Assembly: GCA_018806985.1 (NCBI GenBank)
Contig: JADANN010000414.1
Location: 868,001 to 932,000 of the forward strand
Source: Angiostrongylus vasorum
Lineage: Eukaryota; Nematoda; Chromadorea; Rhabditida; Metastrongylidae
DNA length: 64,000 nucleotides
Direction of reading: 5' to 3'
Every line of letters begins with the position of its first letter. Positions within the stretch are counted from its first letter, which is position 1. The notes below the pieces were generated by a model. That model searched no databases. It was not told where the DNA came from and was given only the letters and a program-made list of their open reading frames with translations. Positions 45,801 through 53,030 of this stretch are shown here, one piece after another. The position numbers and the translations under genes are program-made.

Positions 45801-47054
45801 TGATCAACGCCGAGAGCTTTATCGTTTATCCTTTATAGCATTCGCGCCGCCGACAGTGTTGAATTTTGTGCCAAATTCTGTGTTTGATTGCCTGGAATTC
45901 TGTAGTAAAAAAGTCTAATCCAGAAGAAGGGCGTGTTCAGATGACAAATGGCATTTCTGAACCACATGGACATCAGAGAGACATGACCGTACAGTCAAAA
46001 AATATAACTGATGTTAGAATACAATCGATGAAGTCGCTCCTCGCTTCTTGGGTTGTTCTCGTGAAAAGAATGAGTTGCTTGAGGAACTTTAGTTTATTAG
46101 AATGATCATCGTGTTAACCAAAAAACCCAGCGAATCTCTTTAGTTGCATATTTCATTCTAGTCGTTCCTCATAATGAACTCTATTTGGCCTGATATTAAA
46201 CAACCACAAAAATGCTGAGACATGAGCGATGAAAAAAGCTAGCTGGACATCGAACTCGTGACTGAGCTTTCCGGGGACTAGTGTGGTATCCACTAAATCA
46301 ACTGAAGCGCTTGGATTGCACATATCTCTGAGCCAGTTCTTTATGCTAACGATGACATCAACATTCATCCGTCAAAGGAAATGAAAAAAAGTAAGGAAAA
46401 TATTCAAAAAAAACTGAAGAAAAACCAAGGAAAACATGAAAAAAATTGGCTGCGCAGTAGGCAAAGCAATGGTCTGGGCTGGTACGCGCGGATAGCACGT
46501 TAGCCCTGGTAAAGCTAATTGTGGATTCGAAGAACAGCTGAATTTTCGACTACTGCTCATATCTCAGCACTAGTGTGGTTGTATTTCACGCCATACTTTG
46601 TCATTAATAATTAATAGACTGAAAGTAAAAGGCTGAAGTATTGACATTAAATAGCCCTGAATTTGCCAACCAACCTTGCAACTAGTGCACTATTCTTGGA
46701 AGTTTTTTATATTAAAATACTATTGAATGCTACCATTCTGTGTCTGATTTTTTTTATTCTAGTTAAAAGCAGATAGTTGGCTGGTTCAGGTTTCTAAAGA
46801 GTAAATGTTTAAAGGCTTATTCGCGTTAAGCAGGTGCAAGCATTGGTATCAATGTGATAAAGGTGCTGGTTAGTAAATCATATCCATACATAAGATCACC
46901 TACCGGCCACGGTTTCATTACTGCTCTGTGATCGAACGACGTCATCCATGCAGATTACGGTGAAGCTGAGAGCCTGCTGGTTAGCATAGATAGAGGTACT
47001 TGCAATCATGGCGACTCCTAGTATGGCAAACCTCACAACGCTCGTCTTCTCCAT
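27631..47054 (-). CDS. SLC17-type major facilitator superfamily transporter, 10 exons
   Basis: Predicted integral-membrane anion transporter of the MFS, sodium-phosphate / vesicular glutamate transporter group. CDS exons in order: 47054..46904, 40725..40614, 40544..40439, 40060..39953, 34677..34532, 32148..31965, 30071..29881, 29572..29480, 28174..28057 and 27873..27631. Every junction has GT/AG ends. Together they predict 482 residues, the usual family length. Family features seen: FTVICM after TM1, a glycosylatable loop (NET, residues 46-48) before TM2, LLFSVVAIGQLLGTLPVVP, PLAGAFCES, GPVPY, GGNTGF, VARQH, and a C-terminal SSEPAPWTKS near the end. The substrate cannot be told from sequence. 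Three runs of five A/T (at 29952, 29894 and 28070) each hold one base too many. Otherwise the gene looks intact, so these may be sequencing errors, but a recent pseudogene is possible. Confidence 0.85.
28057..28174 (-). CDS. Transporter exon 9: VARQH motif and TM11, with a one-base excess
   Basis: Acceptor TTTCTTTCAAG and donor GATGAG|GTGGGT. Reads VARQHVHFVLACVTIIGCVV, then LPGVVAVVCPQ. The run of five at 28070..28074 is one base longer than in the paralogue (62239..62123) and shifts the last six codons into a stop. Without it the exon is 39 codons and ends NTMDE, as the family does. Confidence 0.85.
28275..28410 (-). mobile_element. SINE-A fragment in an intron
   Basis: 3' half only: CGGAGTTGATCAACC, ACCATGCATTCGGCTTCATC and CGAATGCATATTTTG on plus. 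Diverged. Confidence 0.55.
28717..28893 (-). other. Small open frame in a transporter intron, unassigned
   Basis: 58 codons from an ATG at 28893 to TGA at 28717. A hydrophobic stretch (LFWFILTGIVCCVETVIG, residues 11-28) is followed by a charged tail, a layout like a signal anchor or signal peptide. It lies in intron 8 on the same strand. No homologue is recalled and chance is likely. Confidence 0.2.
29480..29572 (-). CDS. Transporter exon 8: TM10
   Basis: 31 codons, phase 0 at both ends. Acceptor GATATTTCAG and donor ATG|GTACTT. Reads KPGKLLAQIAYSGACAFNGL, then VGSMKCAQM, the small-residue-rich TM10 before the VARQH motif. Confidence 0.87.
29655..29805. repeat. AT-rich low-complexity tract
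   Basis: Almost pure A and T with repeated TTAAATTAAA and TATATATA runs. Confidence 0.7.
29881..30071 (-). CDS. Transporter exon 7: TM8 and TM9, with two one-base excesses
   Basis: Acceptor TATTGTTCAG and donor CAG|GTAAGC. It starts AMGINVADTGFATALPYALA, then KFVAGPLFD. The frame then breaks: one base too many in the run at 29952..29956, and again at 29894..29898. Removing one base from each run keeps the TM9 frame (SLSQGVMGVLLFVISQ) and gives the phase 0 needed by the next exon. The 191-base length is exactly two more than 63 codons. Confidence 0.8.
30263..30545 (+). mobile_element. SINE-A copy, antisense in a transporter intron
   Basis: Head TGTAGCGCACTGGTTAGAGG and box-B-like GTTTGATCGCAC. 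The body has CCTTCTGGGATCAGTGAATT and a degraded tail. Strongly diverged. Confidence 0.65.
30567..30840 (+). mobile_element. SINE-A copy, directly behind another copy
   Basis: Head GCGTGTGGTTCATTAGCAGT and box-B-like GATTTGATCC. The body has TTCTGGCTCGTCAGATTGG and GTAGGCTTGTTAG. Same orientation as the copy ending about 20 bases before it. Confidence 0.6.
31050..31280 (+). repeat. PLE-B copy, 5' part
   Basis: Opens with TGCTAGCTAATATAATACCG as at 34140 and 49510. It continues through CATTCGAGTAGTG and the ACATCGTGACAACGATC segment. The hammerhead-like part is missing. Confidence 0.5.
31690..31845 (-). mobile_element. SINE-B fragment
   Basis: On minus: CACGTGAGCCCCGGAAAGG, then box-B-like CTGGTTCGAAGC and ATATCTCAGCATATT. 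Confidence 0.5.
31965..32148 (-). CDS. Transporter exon 6: central loop and TM7
   Basis: Residues 208-269. Acceptor CTTTTAAAG and donor AAG|GTAAGA. Reads VSARELKAIS, GPVPYKEI, SLGGNTGFFIF and GPTFMNK. The GPVPY and GGNTGF segments match the family closely. Confidence 0.9.
32280..32480 (+). repeat. Repeat R3 copy
   Basis: CATTCTACGACATTCA, CGTAAAAGTTCGAAGGTC, TTCGTGGACAATGGATGCGA and CGAATCGAATGTGAAAAG are shared with the copy at 57320..57620, and on minus with 41640..41810. No protein is recognised in any frame. Confidence 0.5.
33040..33115 (-). mobile_element. SINE-A fragment
   Basis: Only the middle is left: CCAGACAAGTCTGGCA and CTCTGGAGGGATGGGAGG on plus, antisense to the usual body. Confidence 0.5.
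33530..33790 (-). mobile_element. SINE-B copy
   Basis: On minus: CAGCTTAAGT-like 5' end, the tRNA-like centre with a TCCAGTAAGG stretch, box-B-like GTGGATTCGAAGC, then CTCATATCCCGCATAC. Diverged. Confidence 0.5.
34120..34450 (+). repeat. PLE-B copy with hairpin, TATA-like box and hammerhead-like motif
   Basis: Opens with TAACATAATGCCGACTG. An 11-bp hairpin follows: GATTGTCCGTT at 34183..34193 and AACGGACAATC at 34213..34223. CCTATATAAAAGAG near 34240 looks like a TATA box. An acidic reading frame starts at 34293 (MEEDPSRYDGEDDCG) and reads through the motif as SEEEEDVEPLAE. The end, GCCGAATTAAC then TTAACCTCG, matches the 3' part of other PLE-B arms. Confidence 0.55.
34360..34387 (+). ncRNA. 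Hammerhead-ribozyme-like motif, family B, partly degraded
   Basis: Core box CUGAGGA, a bulge A, GAA/GUC around GAAGAC (two of three pairs), then GAAC in place of GAAA, then CGUU. Same 28-nt spacing as family A. The GAAC change should abolish activity. Confidence 0.4.
34532..34677 (-). CDS. Transporter exon 5: TM5 and TM6
   Basis: Residues 160-207 plus two bases. Acceptor TTAATTCAG and donor CCA|GTATGT. Reads LTMPLAGAFCESFAWRSLYY, then FFLLYREDPKKH. PLAG followed by CES is a hallmark of SLC17 proteins. Confidence 0.9.
34860..36109. other. Transporter intron 4, part without recognised repeats
   Basis: No exon, RNA or transposon was recognised. A plus open frame at 35284..35559 has no supporting signal. 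Confidence 0.4.
36110..39180 (+). pseudogene. RTE-1 LINE, near full-length decayed copy, antisense in intron 4
   Basis: Leader at 36110..36640 (GTGTCTAGGCGTGTTCTCGT). Endonuclease remnants at 36650..37120, where VTIGEFNA stands for the usual GDFNA. Linker with LASFPKHASSALQ. RT from 37927 with KKGDLHDNGNYRPTCLLSV, QAGFRKGFSTMDHIHT, TPPKLFTATLENV-like sequence and a palm FSDDTI in place of FADDIV. C-terminal part RRKRAAWEAFKRVEDAVR and AKNTRLLAQ at 38640..38730, ending near 39180. Frameshifts and stops are frequent. Confidence 0.85.
39953..40060 (-). CDS. Transporter exon 4: TM4
   Basis: Residues 124-159, phase 0 at both ends. Acceptor GTTTTCTAG and donor CAA|GTTAGC. Reads GFSMGIVFVSVGAITSHWS, then ESGTYIAILSC, which match the family's charged loop between TM4 and TM5. 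Confidence 0.87.
40439..40544 (-). CDS. Transporter exon 3: TM3 and start of TM4
   Basis: Residues 88-123. Acceptor CTCTTTGCAG and donor CAG|GTGCCA. Reads YTFSLYGILTAFATLAIPIA, then LGHAFLAAMRILQ. The preceding intron is only 69 bases. Confidence 0.85.
40614..40725 (-). CDS. Transporter exon 2: TM2
   Basis: Residues 51-87. Acceptor CACTTAAG and donor TTAAG|GTAGAA. Reads HWLNDPTKKNLLFSVVAIGQ, then LLGTLPVVPAMHAIGL, the family's TM2 and the following cytoplasmic turn. Confidence 0.88.
40846..42322. mobile_element. Foldback element with long inverted arms
   Basis: Left end CCTCCCAACGGTTTACCGCC and right end GTAAACCGTTGGGAGG are inverted copies. The similarity extends about 380 bases inward on both sides (GGAAACGCCG, GCAAATCTCC, ATTTTTTCGG/TTTTTTGGAG regions). 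The arms enclose about 700 bases including a minus R3 copy. It lies in transporter intron 1. No transposase was recognised, and I could not identify a clean target duplication. Confidence 0.6.
41640..41810 (-). repeat. Repeat R3 copy inside the foldback element
   Basis: On minus: GCATTTTAAGACATTCATAC, ACGAAGTCATCAAGCAGTGG and GAATGGAATGTAAGAAGTGC, collinear with 32280..32480 and 57380..57560. Confidence 0.45.
42665..43385 (-). pseudogene. RTE-1 LINE, 5'-truncated 3' end
   Basis: A minus frame reads PFTLNGTNIS, YVYLGREINMLNDLAPKL, KRTKNTRLRAHLFDS and ETWSLRKQDGRSLSVIERAV to about 43024. The rest of the C-terminus lies in other frames down to the CACCTGTATCACC tail at 42673. It is the least mutated RTE-1 C-terminus here. 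The 5' truncation is typical of LINE insertion. Confidence 0.85.
43386..43849. other. Intron 1 sequence without recognised features
   Basis: A plus open frame at 43340..43648 begins inside the LINE antisense strand and has no domain. Confidence 0.4.
43850..44420 (+). pseudogene. RTE-2 LINE, isolated reverse transcriptase fragment
   Basis: In broken frames: LNLLCKKFVKIILQRLTRSL, FNQAGFRRRFC, LSALVDRGVDLYYTRTLADC and YRNGTTKIRLFFRP. This covers RT fingers to palm; the catalytic ADD part is missing. Confidence 0.75.
44630..44910 (+). mobile_element. SINE-A copy in intron 1
   Basis: Head GGGCGCATGTGCACTGC, box-B-like GGACCGATCTTC, body with CATCCTTCCGGGGTTGG and ATCAGTAGGCCACTACGAG, and tail AACGCCGACAGC. 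Confidence 0.75.
45548..45835 (+). mobile_element. SINE-A copy, best preserved in the window
   Basis: Head GAGCGTGTGGCGCAGTAGTT with GGAGGCGCC, box-B-like GGAATCGATCCCC, then CACCAAGCCTTCCATCCCTC, GGCAAATTGGTACCAAACTT, ATTGGTAGGCCACCGCGAGT and ATTGATCAACGCCGAGAGC before TTTATCGTTTATCC. A good reference for the family. Confidence 0.85.
46190..46380 (-). mobile_element. SINE-B copy
   Basis: On minus: TCCCCGGAAAGCTCAG in the tRNA-like centre, then box-B-like GAGTTCGATGTCC and CTCATGTCTCAGCATTTTTG with GTTGTTTAA. Confidence 0.5.
46440..46620 (+). mobile_element. SINE-B copy, facing the previous one
   Basis: GGATAGCACGTTAGCCCTGG, box-B-like GTGGATTCGAAGAAC, ATATCTCAGCACTAG and GTGGTTGTATTTCACGCC. 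With 46190..46380 it forms another convergent/divergent SINE-B pair. Confidence 0.55.
46904..47054 (-). CDS. Transporter exon 1: start codon, TM1 and glycosylated loop
   Basis: Codes for residues 1-50: MEKTSVVRFAILG (TM1), SFTVICM, then SQSSNETVA. The donor is GCCG|GTAGGT in phase 1. The frame is open upstream of the ATG to 47189, but an acceptor sits directly before the ATG and the upstream residues are Lys/Thr-rich and unlike the family. I therefore start at 47054. Confidence 0.8.
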
Positions 47055-47060
47055 TAACCC

Positions 47061-47072
47061 CTGAGAAATAAA
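47061..47072 (-). promoter_or_regulatory. Probable spliced-leader trans-splice acceptor
   Basis: On minus, TTTATTTCTCAG ends at 47061, six bases (GGGTTA) before the ATG at 47054. I see no donor shortly upstream that would make it a cis-splice. Many nematode mRNAs receive a 22-nt leader at such a site directly before the ATG. Confidence 0.5.
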
Positions 47073-47189
47073 TCGTATCGAAGTAAAGAGAACACCTGTA
47101 ATAGAGATGACTATCACGATAGATACGATGGCATGTTGGACAACTTTAAGGTAGTGATGAGTTCGTTTTTTTTTCTTTGTTGTGTTCAA

Positions 47190-48529
47190 CTAACGATTAT
47201 GTACTAATGTTATCTCTTCACCGGTCACATGTGTCAAATAGTCAAATGTGATCGAGCATCATCATTGGTCACTTTAGGGAGGCACCACGAGAGGATAAAT
47301 GTTTCCTAACTCAATGTTACAACAACCAGCTTTCTTTTTTCCGACCATGGAACACGAAAGCATCACTTTAGTATGACGCTGTTTTTTTTTGGGGAACCAT
47401 TTTGGATAAGAAGACAACACCGGTTAGGTCGTCCTGTTTTACCGTGGCGAGGATTTTCGCTTGAATTTCCGCATGACAACGTGGTACTATTTTTTTAGTG
47501 TGCATGACTATGTCGAGGGATAAGCTCTTTTCTGTGCTCAGTTCTACAGCCAGCAAAAAAAAATTTATTTCCATTGTTCATGTCACAATAATGTTCTGGA
47601 AGCGCCGATTTCATCTGCAATGTACATTTGGGGTTGAGAAATGTAGAAAAAAATACTATCAGCATTGGGCACTTCATTTCAAGTTCTAATGACCACGTAG
47701 TCATATAAGAACGTTGTTGCGCTTGATAACTGTGCAGAACAGTCATATCTGTATGGTAGACACCAGACGGACCAGTAGTCATTCATTAAGTAAGACTGCA
47801 GGGAAGCACACTTCGTTAGATATCTGCATTATTTATCGGAATCCAAAGAGTTGAGGGAGTTCGTACCGATGACACCTCTGAAGGAACATGAGTCAAACCT
47901 CAGTTTTGAAGTTTTTTTGAATTCATTAAAACTAATCGGATTATGATATTGACAGGCAGATAAAAAATTTCGATTACTTCCGTATGATTGTTGATTGACA
48001 TTCGCTAAATGAATAAAGGTTGCGGACATACTGATCTCATTCAACCTTCGAAACAGTTCAAATTATTGTTACTTTCTACACCCCTAGTGATGATATTTTC
48101 GAGAAATCTAACGTAATCTGAGCATGGAGTTTCGGACCAATAGTTATTATTAGGTAGGTCCATAACACAAAAAAAGCTATTTTTATTTTGCCAGATTAAT
48201 CGCTGCGGAAAACTAGGAAAGTGCGATCCCGGTTAGAAATATCGTTCAAAACGCGCACTATTTCTGGTTCGATCACGCTAACGGCCAAGCCTCGTATTTC
48301 TTCGTCGTGGGCAAGTTGCACAATGCTTTCGGAAAAGAAGCTTCCCCGATCTAGAAATACAAGTTCCGGTAGTGAAGACTTCAAAACGCTCTAACCCAGC
48401 TATACCTAGATACCAGCACAAAATAACGGCCCTCATTGATATTCCGGAAGAAGACGCAGTCTCAAAGTGGTAATCGAACAAATGCTTGAATTGGAATAGT
48501 TTCTTGTTGATAGATGCAACACAACGAAG
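47190..48529. other. Upstream flank of the transporter gene
   Basis: Probable promoter region of the minus-strand gene. No clear TATA box or other element is recognised. Open frames at 47495..47782 and 48196..48538 lack splice support. Confidence 0.35.
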
Positions 48530-48979
48530 GGTAGGCATAGAATAAGCACAAAATCTGAAATATGGCTATATAAACCTTCTAATGAATGATGAACAAAGTG
48601 TTAGGTGGTGATTAGTCGCTTAAAGCTACACCATGCATTTGACTCTATTAAACTTAGTGAAGGAAGTTCAACGCACATAGGCCTTTGCAACAACATAGCA
48701 CGACAACCCACACCACTGACTCGGAGATGCTTTCTATCGTACTTATAGAACATCAAAACATTTCTCCTAAAACCACAATAAGTCGATCGAGAGTCGTCAT
48801 TGGAACCAACTGTTGCTCTTTCTTTTTGTTTATGCACAAAAGCTTTGAATCATTGAAGTAAATAAGAAAGGATTTTCAAAGAAGAATAATGTTCGGACTA
48901 ATTACTTGAAGGTTCGGAATCAACAACAACTTTGAAAACATGAAAAATGACAAAACCATTATTGGTAAGTGAGCTAAGT

Positions 48980-48980
<1 letters not shown>

Positions 48981-49029
<49 letters not shown>
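48981..49029. repeat. (GA)n microsatellite
   Basis: About 24 uninterrupted AG units. Absent from the duplicate block at the corresponding place (near 56340). Confidence 0.92.
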
Positions 49030-49033
<4 letters not shown>

Positions 49034-49421
49034 TGAGCCAAGAAGTGGTGCTGACTTGAAGAAGGACAAGTTTTGCGTGGTATTCATTAAACAATCAATC
49101 CGTCTCAGGGCCCGTGATCATTTGGTGACGTCTTCTTGGACACGATCGAACAGCCACATCGCTACAACTCCGAAAACAGTGCGTAGGGGTAATTTTGTCA
49201 GCGTAATCGCATTATCTGTGGTCGGCTTTGTGTGAGTTCTGCTGACTATGCACGTAGTGCATTGGTCAAACCATGAAAAACAGCTTCAGTTATCCTGAAA
49301 TGACTACTGTTATATACAATTCCGAATTCTACTTCTTACTCGTTGTTTTCTTCTTTTCCGCTTGCCCATAAAAAAGGTGAGTTAACTTCTATTTTATTTG
49401 GTATTGGAAACAGTGGCGTCT

Positions 49422-49817
49422 GTATTAAAAAACATCTTGGTTATTTCATTACCAGGGCTAAAAGACAGTCGATTTGGAAACTGTTTTGCTATTGGCTTTG
49501 TGCTAGCTAACATAACACCAACTGCTACAGGGTGGATTATCCGTTGAAAAACAAACAACTGTCAGTGGATAGTCTTATCAACAACAAGAACAACAACTCT
49601 GCATGAAAGGACACTCACTGCCCGTGTGTTTGGCTCATTCGTGCGGTGTTCACTGAAGAACACCTCGTCACGGTACGACAACGAAGACGCCACATCGTGA
49701 TAACGACCAACTGTGGACAACCGGCACGGATCAGACGTCGAGACATCGGGCGAAATAAACATATTTATCAACGTCGTGTAAGCTCAACAATTTAAAAACA
49801 TGTTAGATCGCTTCTAC
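49422..49817 (+). mobile_element. PLE-B copy inserted in duplicated block 1
   Basis: It interrupts sequence that is continuous at 56860 (GGCGTCTATTGTTGG). It has TGTGCTAGCTAACATAACACC, a decayed hairpin (GATTATCCGTT / GTGGATAGTC), CTCATTCGTGCGGTG, and the end GGGCGAAATAAACATATTTA with TCAACGTCGTGTAAGC. The hammerhead-like core is mutated. Confidence 0.55.
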
Positions 49818-50405
49818 TGTTGGAAATCAAAAAGTTGGCCTTTCTTTGGGAATTCAATAAAGCATTAAAATCTTATGCTGTACTTAATGCATTCTGCTTC
49901 GAGATTGGAAGTGGTTGTTTTTTGAATCAGTTGTGGGAGAGCACTCCATGAAACAGTATGGTTTGTTTTGTTTCCTTTCAATCACCTCAGATAAGTTTTC
50001 CAAAAGCAGCCTCAGAGATCTTGGAAGAACAATGAAGTGCTGACACTTAAAACGCGAAGTGAGTTGGGCTTTCTAAGCCCGTTTCGTATATGGGCGAGAT
50101 TTGACTGCATGAACTGGTATACTCATCAGCCTTCTCGTCGGTTGTTTGGCTTCTAAGGATTTTGATGTACTTTTTGCACTCAACAGGTTATCTCAACACC
50201 ACAGATCTTCACAGTTGTAAGGCTACTTCCTACGGTTAATAGTATTAAGAACTGCAAAAGGATTTATTCGTCAGCTGAAAGAGACTGTTGCGTGGGAGGG
50301 AGGTGCAAAAGGAGAAAGTTTCATAGCTGACGATGGCAGTTGTTGTCTTATTATGCTGTTCTGAAACTTAGAGCGGGTTTCATTGTGCGTTTCTAGAAAG
50401 AAGAG

Positions 50406-50690
50406 GCACGTGCAGAGCAATGGTTAGAGGTGCTCTAGACTACAGACATGGCCTTTGGTTCGACCCCACACTTTGGATTTACCAAGCCTTCCATCACTCC
50501 GGGATCACCAAATTCGCACGAGACTTATCTGCGTGGACGACAGCACTTACTTGATACATCAATAGGCCACCGAAGATCATTGTATAAGTCGGATATGCAC
50601 TCACTCATCTCTAACGATGCTTAATGAATTCGAATGCACGACGTATCCTTTAGGTAATAATCAAGGCTGAACTCTTTACATTTTCTTATT
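50406..50690 (+). mobile_element. SINE-A copy with the best Pol III B box
   Basis: Head CAGAGCAATGGTTAGAGGTG and a consensus box B, TTTGGTTCGACCCC, 35 bases on. The body has CTTCCATCACTCCGGGATC and TACATCAATAGGCCACCG. The B box is the strongest sign that the family is tRNA-derived. Confidence 0.75.
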
Positions 50691-51535
50691 TTTTAGTGAG
50701 CAATATGCTAGCTCAGAATTAATTAATCAGATTAATTATTAGATCAATATTAATAAACCTCATTAATCAAATTAGAAACATTTGGAATCTCCACATCTTT
50801 ACCAACGAAGAACAAGTTTATTTACAAAATCTGCTTAGAATCATAGACTTCCGAGTGTGATAAGTCGCTAGCACAGGAAGCTTTCGAGAAAAGTGGTAAT
50901 TGGTATGAAAGATGTTCAGCTAGTGTGATGGATGAGACAAAGTCTCGTATCCCATTCTTTTAACTTTTCCAACATTGGAATGTACGACGAGTAGCTCCGC
51001 GTTATCGCGATAACGGTCGTTATTCGTCGAACAATGCCCGGACAGATCTTGAAGTTTCTGTTATAATGATGCTGAGGTATTTTGCAAGACTCCGGAACGC
51101 AGGTATCTGTGGTGGGGAACGAACGCGCTATTGTCCTTTCCGGGGAGTAGCGCGCTCACCACCACACCATGCGGGTCCTTCGTTTCGTCTGTCTCCCAGC
51201 TAGTTCTATCAATCTTTTGCCATCATCAATCACCTGTCAACGGGATTGATCTGGGGAGCCCAAATCGGCAACGTACCCAGTTAAGCTGAGGCTGCAGTTA
51301 TAATCACAATTTTTAACTTATTATTTACTGCCTACTCTTTTTTTAACCTGGTGGAACTCGTTGGCACATCTCTGCGGTAATAATCAAAGCCGGACTCTTT
51401 TCACACTTTTTTTTAATTTTTAAAGAAGCATGTTTCACCTTAGAGTAAACTTCATTAATCAAATTAGAAACCTTTAGAATCTCAACATATTTACCAACGA
51501 AGAACACGTTTATTTATAACAACGCCCCCGGAGTT
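50650..51535. repeat. Direct duplication of about 170 bases around a SINE-B
   Basis: 50650..50830 and 51365..51535 share GGTAATAATCAA, CATTAATCAAATTAGAAAC, GAATCTC and TTTACCAACGAAGAACA. A minus SINE-B lies between them. The repeat is too long to be a target duplication. Confidence 0.55.
51070..51330 (-). mobile_element. SINE-B copy
   Basis: On minus: AGGCAGTAAATAATAAG, CAGCCTCAGCTTAACTGGG, GATGGCAAAAGATTGATAG, CGCATGGTGTGGTGGTGAGC, CCCCGGAAAGGACAATAG and GCGTTCGTTCCCC. The most complete SINE-B with 11050..11330. Confidence 0.65.
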
Positions 51536-51589
51536 CTAGACCCAACTTTTCGACTCTGCGATTCCTTGTGCCCCTAACCGTATCGCGCA

Positions 51590-51960
51590 AATTACTATAT
51601 AGATCCGAAGCTCCGATCCACATCAACGATTAAAAATCAAAGAAGCCGTTCTTCGTGTCAATTTGTCGAAGATGAGGTGTGTCGGAAACGTGATGAAAAT
51701 GAACGACATCCGATGGACAAGAGCTGTTAGTAAGTGGATTTCTCAAGATGTAGAACGTGCTGCAGGAAGACCACCGACGCAATGGTCAGAGTTCTTCATG
51801 AAAACCATGGAACAATGAGATGACCCTCAACACGAGCTCCTAGAGTGAGCAGAGCTCACTGAGCTACTTTTGCACGCAACGAGTAGAAATGGGAGATTTA
51901 CTGCTGCTACCGCTTTCACTCGGCGTTCCACAAGACGACAAATGATACAGATACCCTTAA
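51590..51960 (+). pseudogene. RTE-1 LINE 3' end fragment
   Basis: Nucleotide match to the C-terminal and 3' region of RTE-1: CGATGGACAAGAGCTGTTAG, GCAGGAAGACCACCGACG, TGGTCAGAGTTCTTCATGAA and GAGCAGAGCTCACTGAGC. Frames are broken. Confidence 0.7.
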
Positions 51961-52767
51961 ACCACTTATGGAGCACTTTGCCTTAGTGATGTCGTCCAAC
52001 TTCCTAATAAAATGTCACCGTTATTAGAAAACGCTTCAGAAACTGTTCTACAACTTCTTCACCACCCAAAGATAGGGGCTTGGTTGGCTGGGAGCGTGGT
52101 TAAACCCTAGAATGTAGTCCGCGTGTTGCACGGTATTTGCAACAACTGTACTTCTCCATTTTTTTAATAGATATTATAATAAAAAAATAACTACCTTTTC
52201 TGCTAAATGGATTAGATTTAGTAACTATCGTCGCCGATACAATGGGAATGTGTTTCGCTGATGCACTGGGAAAGCGAATATTTTAGGTGGAATGATTGGC
52301 CTTGATGAGGGTTGACATGCGATGAATAGGAATTCTATCGATATTCTGATTTATGAAAAACTTTTTTAGCTCAGAGGCTTCACCTTATGGCGCGACCATT
52401 TCGTAGCTTGGGTTATTGTTCCAATCGATTCCTTGAGGCTATTCGACTCGTCCATCTTTTCGACGATTTTTTGCTTCCGCTTTCGCACGATTACTTTGTC
52501 ATACTGTTGGAGCAGAGTGGGACTTTCCGCATTTTCAGATGTCGTTGCTTGTGTGGTAAAAAAGTCAGCACATTCTCAGTAGGAGAATAGAATAGGTTGT
52601 CGACGTAAAAATTTCATCACAGTTACTATGTTATGCACGGATCAAGAAAAACTACCTGGAGTTTCCTTGATGTTTTGCTTTGATCCTGTTCCAGAGATGG
52701 TTTATGAAATGCGCAGTTTGAACCACTGTGGTAAATGTTATGTTGCACTGTTAACCACTACAAAGAG
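51961..52767. other. No gene seen; diverged repeat shared with 57940..58440
   Basis: Segments such as GATGTCGTCCAAC, the GTTGCACGGTATTT(G/T) stretch and a TTAGATTTAGTAA-like motif recur near 58020..58400. An open frame at 52387..52590 has no further support. Confidence 0.35.
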
Positions 52768-53030
52768 CGCGTGTGGCACAGTGGTCGGAGGCGCCGTGCA
52801 ACACACACGTGGAATCGATCCCAGCGCCCGTGGCTCACCAAGCCATCTCTTTGTGGTCGGCAAATTGGTACTAGACTTGTTTGAGGGGATAGCAGCGCTG
52901 GCTCGACACATCGGTAGGCCACTGCAAGTCATTGTAAAAGCCTGATACGCACTCAATCACTTGATGAAGTCAATGCATGGCGCACTTCTCAGGGATAGAT
53001 CACGCCGAGAGCTTTATTTTATCCTTCAAC
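52768..53030 (+). mobile_element. SINE-A copy
   Basis: Head GCGTGTGGCACAGTGGTCGG with AGGCGCC, box-B-like GGAATCGATCCC, then TCGGCAAATTGGTACTAGAC, CACATCGGTAGGCCACTGC and a shortened tail (ACGCCGAGAGC). Confidence 0.8.

Larger units (their letters stand above)
48530..50690. repeat. Duplicated block, copy 1 (repeat R1 plus SINE-A)
   Basis: Collinear with 55890..57310: GCACAAAATCTG, CACCATGCATTTGACTC, AACCAACTGTTGC, TCGAACAGCCACATCGCT, GTGCATTGGTCAA, ACTTAATGCATTCTGCTTCG and CACTCCATGAAACAGTATG in the same order. It ends in a SINE-A whose left flank (GAGGCACGT) is also shared. Copy 1 additionally holds a (GA)n tract and a PLE-B segment. Confidence 0.65.

Noticed and set aside
46904..47189. Longer transporter start upstream of 47054
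   Set aside because: The extra 45 residues are Lys/Thr-rich then hydrophobic and unlike the family, and a strong acceptor separates them from the chosen ATG.
50406..50690. A functional tRNA gene, suggested by the consensus B box
   Set aside because: Box spacing fits a tRNA, but no cloverleaf or acceptor stem can be drawn and the sequence continues into the SINE-A body.
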